From Melastoma dodecandrum (taxonomy: Eukaryota; Streptophyta; Magnoliopsida; Myrtales; Melastomataceae), in NCBI GenBank assembly GCA_029817715.1, contig JARUPY010000474.1, positions 1,612,001 to 1,676,000 of the forward strand: a stretch of DNA of 64,000 nt, in the 5' to 3' direction. The translations under genes were made by a program, and so were the position numbers. Shown here piece after piece: positions 57,237-64,000 of this stretch (position 1 is its first letter; the number at the start of each line of letters is the position of its first letter). The notes beneath the pieces are model-generated. The model was not told where the DNA came from. It did not search any database and saw nothing but the letters and a program-made list of their open reading frames with translations.

Positions 57237-59930
57237 ATGCTTAGTGCCCACGGGATGAGGGCAGTGGCGACGCCGTTGAGGGTGTCTTATGGCGTACAAC
57301 ATGGCGTGATTAGATGGAGACCGTCCAGGGTTTGTTCGCTGGGGGCATCAGCCGGCCGCCGTCGTAATATCCAGATTCGAGCTTCTTCTCAGTTTGATAT
57401 GTCCGTTATGGTAAATGTGGACTCGTTAAAATTCATCCGACTGCCTCTTCGTTCTGTTATAGTTTAGTTGGATGCAGTTTGCGTATGTTTAACTTGTTCT
57501 TGGCGATATGCTTTCGTGGCAGGTAAACTCTTGCTGTGGAAGGATGGGGAAGGCAGTCATTGAGGCAGCAGATTCTGCTGGGATCGATGTTCTTCCCGTA
57601 TCATTTGGGAATTCCGAAGAGGCTGGAAAAACTGTGGAGATACGTGGTAAAGGGATTCAGGTCCATGGTCCTTTAGATAGAGAGATCATTCTTGCCAATG
57701 CCTTTCGTGAGCACCCAAATATGATTGTGGTCGACTTTACGGTGCCTGATGCAGTAAACAGTAAGCAATCACAACGTTTCTTTCTGTACATAGATTGCAA
57801 CAGGGTCAAATTGTTTGTAGTACTGTGATTTTGAAAATATTTCAGGATTGAATGCATTATTTGGATAATACCGATGATAACGAGGATGTTTTTTCTTCAG
57901 TATGAACAGTGTTAGTACTATGACTCAATGAAGTATTAACTTGATTTAATGGGCATAAGTATACAATTTTCACCTCAAATGATGCTTCTCTACTGAAGTT
58001 ACCTTATCTTAATCCAGATGACCTTTAAGTTTTGTTTAATAGAATTGTAATATCTTACTCAAGTCTTTGGACCTTACCTTGCGACCACTTAGGTAATGCT
58101 GAATTGTATGCGAAAGTCGAAGTTCCTTTTGTTATGGGAACAACCGGTGGGGATCGAACTAAACTTTACAAAACTGTGGAAGAATCAAACGTGTATGCAG
58201 TTATTTCCCCACAAATGGGAAAGCAGGTGACTGGTTTTTCTGTCATTTGCTGTTGATACCGTTCTCTTTAGCTGACTGTCTTTTATCTGATGTTCGTTCC
58301 TTCGGCTCAGGTTGTAGCATTCCTTGCAGCCATGGAAATTATGGCCGAGCAGTTTCCTGGAGCCTTTTCTGGTTATTCCCTCCAGGTTTATCTCTCTCTA
58401 GTGCTTACAACATATTCTTATAATAATGTGCCTGCATTTTGATTATGTGAAGCATTGCTGATATCCATGAGCAGACATTTCGATAAACCATTCTTTGGGT
58501 CTTTTCTGGTCTTTTTGTTCGCTTGAATGTGTAACATTTTTATTTCATAAACGACTATTTTCCCTGACTATAAGCCTTTTTTCTTCTGATCTCCTGATTT
58601 ATTCTATTTGAGAACAAGAAGCGAACAATACAGTGTCTATATTTTATCTTTTATGGAGCTAAGAGTTACTAATGGAAAAGCTAGTCCAGTTCGTTAGGAC
58701 TTTTTGCCACATCTGTGTTATGACTCGAATAATTAAGCCATTTTCTTTCTCTTTGTTCACCAACATAATACTAGAAGATTTTCCTCTTTTGGCATGCTTA
58801 TAATTTGATACAATGATCCATCTTGCAATTGTTTGATGTAGGTGATGGAATCCCATCAGTCAACAAAACTGGATACGTCTGGAACTGCAAAGGCCGTGAT
58901 CTCATGTTTCAAGAAATTGGGAGCGACTTTTGATATGAATCAGGTACAATTTGACAGCTTTGTTGTTTGACGTTTTGCAGTAATCTTGGATGCTCTTTAT
59001 GAGGGGAAGGTTGATATTCTTCCCTTTCAAGCATCTAATTTGTGGGTGACCACTTTCTCATTTGCAAAATTTCCAATATAAAGTGATGAATGAGAATTCC
59101 ATGCAGAGGATATTATCTTTTGGAGACATCATATAATAATAATTTTCGGCTGACACTGATGACACTTACACTTTCTTCTAATCGTTTCAGATACATTTGA
59201 TTCGTGATCCCAAAGAACAAGTAGAGATGGTAGGAGTTCCAGAGGAACATTTGATGGGTCATGCCTTCCATATGTATCATCTGACATCCCCTGATGAAAC
59301 GTAAGGATTCATTCTTCTGGAAAGCTTTCTGGATTTTGTGAGTTTACCTTTGTCCGATGTTTAACAGAGATCACTAAATCTGGGACAGGGTTTCATTTGA
59401 GTTCCAGCACAATGTTTGTGGTAGGTCAATTTATGCAGAGGGCACTGTTGATGCTGTGCTTTTCCTTGCAAAAAAGGTACTTATTGTCTCTCCTGTCTGA
59501 GTGTAATGGCAGAAATGACATTTCTAGTCTATTGGCTTTGTTGGTTGTTCAAATATAAGTTTTTGAAGTGATCACGAACCACCAGAAGCTCCTTTTTTTT
59601 CTGTTCACGTCTTGTTCATCTATATTATAGAATATGATGAAAGCAAGCTTGAACCACTGTTTGTTATAAGAAAAGGGGTTCAGCAACATACTCTGACCAG
59701 TGCTAGTAACATGTATGTAAGCTGGCTGCACACTTTTTAAACACTTGGGAGTGACTGGAACAAAGATTGAATACCCCGCCATCCTTTCCACTCTATTTGT
59801 CATGTTATTGGCTGCCACAGAAATTTAGCATATTGAACCATGCCGATTTATTGCTTTGCAGGTCCAAGAGAAAGCAGAGAAGCGAATATATAATATGATT
59901 GATGTGCTGAGAGAGGGAAACATGCGTTGA
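57237..59930 (+). CDS. DAPB: 4-hydroxy-tetrahydrodipicolinate reductase (DHDPR), plastid
   Basis: Eight exons (57237-57410, 57523-57760, 58093-58226, 58311-58385, 58842-58943, 59191-59300, 59389-59476, 59862-59930) join in frame to 990 nt, 329 aa. The enzyme reduces hydroxy-tetrahydrodipicolinate with NAD(P)H in the plastid lysine pathway (EC 1.17.1.8). Residues 1 to about 55 form an Arg/Ser-rich transit peptide. The nucleotide-binding loop is VNSCCGRMGKAV (59-70), MGTTGG is at 152-157, and the active-site stretch ESHQSTKLDTSGTA (210-223) provides His212 and Lys216, equivalent to E. coli His159 and Lys163. The C-terminus YNMIDVLREGNMR matches plant DAPB1/DAPB2 closely, which argues against the inactive relative CRR1. 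The sixth intron uses a phase-2 junction (AC|GTAAGG to ACAG|GG). Confidence 0.95.
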
Positions 59931-60639
59931 GAGGTCATTCATGACGATTTTGTAGGCTACCCTGTTTGTATCATTTGCTTACATTTGAGTTTTAGGTTGA
60001 GAGTTGTGATTTCTGTCTGGTAGACTTCCTTATTGATCCCTCTCTTTTATTTGCCATTTCGAGGGGGAAGCGAGGCCTGTTAATTAATCAGAGGGAACAA
60101 CTTTGTCATCGATTTCGAACTATTCAAGGGTCATTACAGACTAGAACTCCTCACTGATGGGAAACAAGCTTCATTTCTGTATGTTGGAACAATAGACATG
60201 AGATCCAACCTGATTAAGCAAGAATGTTTTGAAATTTGATCGTGAGGCAATATGGCAGATTAGCAATTTGATCGTGAGGCAATAGGCAATATGCCAACAT
60301 GATCTCATTTTAGACAGTATCAGAATAAGAGATTTTCTCTTTGTGTGTAAGTTTAGCTGAGCAAACAGCCTTGCATGCATGATCAGAAACCATTTCTCTT
60401 ACATGCTTTTACTATGATCGTGGTCAGAACGAACATATTCATGATTCTTTGGTGCATGAAATCTCCCTCCACCACCATTAGACCTCTCCCTACCCACCTC
60501 ACCATCCCGGAAAATGAAGAACAGTCCTTCCTGCTGAAAGAAGAAGCTCCTTGTTGTATTGATCTCATCTGCGATGATCGTTTGTTTTGGTGGTGAGAAT
60601 TCATTTGGGGTTGAGGGAAGGCAGCCGGTTCTTCACAGG
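59931..60639 (+). other. dapB 3' UTR and intergenic
   Basis: Includes a small duplication: ATTTGATCGTGAGGCAATA occurs at 60234 and again at 60266. No gene is recognised. Confidence 0.5.
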
Positions 60640-61143
60640 GTTGGAGGAGGCAAGAACACCTGGGTTCCCAACATCAATTTCACCAATTGGTCATGACATG
60701 AGCACTTCTATGTCAGTGATTGGCTCTGTAGGTAACTTTCTAGTTCTAATGTTTTTCTTTTCGAAATTTCATTAATCTGGTGTGGGTGTATGTAATAGAT
60801 CCCGCTCGGTTGTCTGTGATTTGCAGACTTTGGGTTTGACAAGTGTGTTTCCTGGAGGTGAACAAGACAAGCTATGAGGACTGTGTCTAAGAAGGTTTCA
60901 TAACCAAAGTGACCCGAGGCGGGCGTGACGTGTTCAACCTCACAGATGCGAAGACTTACTACTTCATCTGTGGGCGTGGGTACTGTTTCCATGGGGATGA
61001 AGGTCGCCATGCACGTCGTGGAGGAACTGCCTTCACCACCTCGAACACCTGCTAAGAGCAATAGTTATGGTGGAGCAGGCTTCATATTTGTCCAGAAATT
61101 GCTGGTCCTGGTGCTCGCAGTCACAGTGACTGCGTGGTTCTGA
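60640..61143 (+). pseudogene. Phytocyanin / lamin-like (early nodulin-like) pseudogene
   Basis: Pieces of a plastocyanin-like domain appear in order: VGGGKNTWVPNINFTNWS (60640-60693), HEHFYVSDWL, an interruption that resembles an intron (about 60731-60826), EVNKTSYEDC (about 60859), EGFITKVTRGGRDVFNLTDAKTYYFICGRGYCFHG, then in another frame MKVAMHVVEELPSP and a hydrophobic C-terminus (VQKLLVLVLAVTVTAWF) of the GPI-anchor-signal type. It is broken by a stop after NWS, a frame change around the exon junction, a TAA after DCV, and a one-base shift at CATGGGGATGAAG. No convincing signal-peptide exon was found upstream. Phytocyanin relatives of this type are cell-surface proteins; the copy here should not make one. 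Confidence 0.85.
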
Positions 61144-61756
61144 GAAACGGTAACTTTGCAGCTATCCTACAACATCACATATCAATGTCAAACATTGATA
61201 TGCGATTTGAGGATGAATATTGTCATCATATCCAGACCACGATTTATGTTTATCTGTTCATACCGAGGCAGGCCTACTTACAATTGGCCAACATGACCAC
61301 AAGTTCGTAGAGCTATATTTTGATAGGCTTGCAATACATATTGGTAGTATCGGAAGCCTTGGTTTTGGTAGCGATGTTGATCTATTGCCCCTCTCTGTCT
61401 GGGCTGTGCCGCATTGTTTTTTGTCGAGCGTGCATTGGGTCATTAGGCAGCCAGCAAGTTGCACGGACGCTTCGACCAAAGTTTCACTTGAGAAATTCGT
61501 CCACAGTTGTATGAGTGGCTTACCAGAGCCTGCAACTTATTTTTGTAGATCAAAGCAGTGAGCTATGAACCCCGCCAGATTGTCAATGAACTCTTAAGAC
61601 TGAGGTTCTCGTTGGACAATGAGTTCCTTTCCAAATTGTGAGGCTTTTCCATTTGGAAGAAGAAAAATTGTTCGAATGGGACTGTCTTGTTTGTAGAACA
61701 TCATGCCATCAGGCTACCAAATGATGTGCCATTTTGTTTGCGTGCGAAACACGTCA
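61144..61756. other. Unassigned sequence after the phytocyanin pseudogene
   Basis: An open frame of 113 codons (61220-61561, plus) and an overlapping hydrophobic one (61320-61514) have no family I recognise. They may be chance or decayed gene fragments. Confidence 0.4.
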
Positions 61757-61944
61757 CCATATATTGTGGACTCAAGTGTTGAATGAAAAAGTGGTCGTAA
61801 ATAAAGTAAACGAACAAAAGAACAATCAGAATTTCACTAAGTGTAAAGATCGCCATATATTGTGGACTCAAGTGTTGAATGAAAAAGTGGTCGTCAATAA
61901 AGTAAACGAACAAAAGAACAATCAGAATTTCACTAAGTGTAAAG
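61757..61944 (+). repeat. Two-copy 96-bp tandem repeat
   Basis: CCATATATTGTGGACTCAAG starts at 61757 and again at 61853. The copies are nearly identical for about 92 bases. The period is 32 codons, so the plus frame at 61734-61976 reads through both copies (HILWTQVLNEKVVVNKVNEQ repeated). Nothing shows that it is translated. Confidence 0.9.
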
Positions 61945-61976
61945 AAAAGAACTTACAGCCATTGCACAACACTTAA

Positions 61977-64000
61977 AACGATTACAGATGGTCAAGTTGA
62001 CAATTAAGCGGCCCTTCAGGGGATTGTCTGTGTGTTACAATTGAACCGACGCACAATTAGCACGTGCTAATCGAGTGTCAAGACCAAGTCATCGACCGAT
62101 AAACACTATCGAACTCTACACCATCGACCGGCTCTTGATGAAGCATCGGCCTTCGTCTTGAAGATCATCTTCGACACTGCATCGGCGAACATCTTCTGAG
62201 TGGCTGAATGGCATCGGCCTTGGTCTCCTTCGAAGCCCATCGCGAGGCTCAAAATGACGTTTAGCATGTATACACCTACGATCCGGTCAGCCAACTGTGC
62301 CACCAGCATATTCATTACTCAGTTGACGTACGACAAAGAAAGGCACTTCCTGCTAGCCATAGCCTCCTCATATAGATACGCCAGAGGAACAGCGACTCGC
62401 AGAACTGTGATGCTTTGATCAACTAATAATCACAAGATACCATGTTTTCACACATCGAGTCTCCCACGACGTTGCCTTGAATCCCGACAAGGCATGTTCT
62501 ACGAAAATCTCGCCAGGACTGGTAGCTGTGACTTACTGGGATTGTGGGGTCGGAGCAAGTCAAGCAGTGGTCTTTTACGAAGAATATATCCCTCCGTGAC
62601 CTGAGCCAACATAATTGAATTGACTCTCATACTACTCGACGCTCACGTTTAGGGTATTAGCATGTTTCTAACTCAAATTCGCAACTCCCTCGTTTAACCT
62701 AATCCTTGTACTACGACACAAAATTATTCAATGGACTGACTGCTCCCCTTCATCCAATTTGTTCTCTCTTATTTCCCCTTTATTCAATTATCTCGAGTTT
62801 CCCATTTAGCAAGAGATTGGAGTCGAAGGTTTCGTAACAAGAAAACTCATAATAAAACAAAATGTCTTAACTCGGTCGATCAATACTAACTGAATTAGTG
62901 AAAAATTACCAGAAATTGAGTTTTAGAAAAGAAAAAAAGGTAATTTGAATCAAATTACTTCCTGTCATTAATTATATACATGAAACTAACCACAACTAGA
63001 AGTAAAAAAAAAAAAAGCTAACGGGAGAAAGAAATAGATGATGTCCAAAGGAGACATGTTCTGATGTTTCAACAACATAGAAAAGGAAAGAAAGCCTAAT
63101 GGAATGCCTCCAATAAGTGATTTAGTTGGAGCAACCACCAGAGGGAGCCTGAATAAATAATTAAAAAGAGTCAAATGACTGAAGAAAAGTAGGTGACAAG
63201 TTGCTCTTGATTTGATTCCCTCATGTCACGCCCTGTTTCTGCCCTTCTTCTTATGCCATCCATCTCTCCTTTATTCAAAGATGCTTTTCTACCGGTTTCC
63301 ATTTTCCCAACTCCAGTTGGCAGACAAGAGGATGTCCAAATTACATACATACATCCATTATGGACTCATCATAATTAATTAGATTTGAAGTTGGTGTGTT
63401 TTTACAAGCTTTCCACGAATATAAGAAAAGTCACTGCTACAAAATTCAATGTACAACGATATTGATTCTACTACCTGTAACAATATCTTACTAAGAAATT
63501 GGGAAAATAAAACAACTTATGATAACATTATCAAAATTTGACATTGTTCGCAATGTCGGGGTTGTTTGGAAAGTGGTCTTTTGCTTATATCACATAAAAA
63601 GGGTCGCTGAACTACCTCGACACAATGAAATATTTTCGAAAATGAAAAATTTTTGGGGATGATATTTTGACTTATGTCATTTCATATAGCCAAAATGCTT
63701 TCTTACCCTTCTCTGAATGTCTTACATGATTTAAAGATTGCTACTTCTTAAGTAGAGTTCGGTGAAGTAACTAGAACAACTATTTATTCTACCCATATTT
63801 TTTTTGTCATTAACCCATTTCTAATTCCTAGGCAACTTACCCATTTAATGCTTTGACCAACTACCACACTTAATGAAGAATACATAGTATAACATTACAT
63901 TTAGCATCTCATCTTAATTTGTAATATTCAGAAACTCCTTAAACAACTAGGGTTTTTCGAAATTCGTGGCCTTTGTTAGAATAGTAACAAATTGGTCCTG
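61977..64000. other. Unassigned right end of the window
   Basis: 61.98-62.65 kb is less AT-rich, with repeated CATCGRCC words, but gives no recognised protein. From 62.65 kb to the end it is AT-rich with no supported feature. Confidence 0.45.

Noticed and set aside
57237..59930. CRR1 (inactive DHDPR-like NDH assembly factor)
   Set aside because: The active-site His and Lys and the C-terminus match catalytic plant DAPB proteins rather than CRR1 as I recall it.

Overview
The window is nuclear DNA from a flowering plant, most probably a eudicot. Genes have GT-AG introns. The encoded proteins are plant-specific: PsaF with a bipartite plastid/lumen transit peptide, a LOB-domain protein, an NPR salicylate-receptor-type protein and a BOI-type RING protein. 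The gene-poor stretches are AT-rich and carry plant-type LTR, Mutator-like and hAT repeats. I cannot name the species. All exon boundaries were read by eye from splice consensus, frame and family resemblance.

Layout. 1-0.9 kb: 3' end of an unidentified gene for a charged protein. 1.8-2.5 kb: single-exon psaF (+). 3.2-4.7 kb: LBD4-like LOB gene (-, two exons). 6.27-7.48 kb: a 1.2-kb foldback element built of nested GC-rich palindromes. 11.1-23.0 kb: a nest in which an 11.1-kb coding-free LTR retrotransposon (about 2.85-kb LTRs, primer site matching tRNA-Arg) sits inside the left terminal repeat of a second palindromic element made of GTACGAAA-type motifs. 23.8-27.1 kb: a decayed Ty3/gypsy pol remnant (-) joined directly to a decayed hAT transposase remnant (+).

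28.7-37.6 kb is a compact gene island: a seven-exon RABF2 (Rab5/ARA7-type) GTPase (-), a divergently transcribed 127-aa ten-cysteine protein of unknown function (+), an intronless mTERF protein (+), and a four-exon NPR3/NPR4-like gene (-) convergent with mTERF. 37.6-43.4 kb is AT-rich and empty. 43.6-50.6 kb holds two nearly identical BOI-type RING genes facing each other tail-to-tail across a 4.8-kb spacer. 51.99-52.70 kb: a second, decayed copy of the foldback family. 57.2-59.9 kb: an eight-exon dapB gene (+) for plastid 4-hydroxy-tetrahydrodipicolinate reductase (lysine synthesis), followed by a broken phytocyanin/lamin-like gene. 61.76 kb: a two-copy 96-bp tandem repeat. The last 2 kb shows nothing I can assign.

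The genes are separate units rather than a pathway: photosystem I (psaF), lysine synthesis (dapB), endosomal traffic (RABF2), organelle gene expression (mTERF), salicylate signalling (NPR), development (LBD) and putative ubiquitin ligation (BOI pair). The least conventional material is the palindromic transposon family with matching ends and 10-bp target duplications in two copies, the retrotransposon-in-palindrome nest, the mirrored RING gene pair, and the ten-cysteine protein with repeated CX3C spacing.
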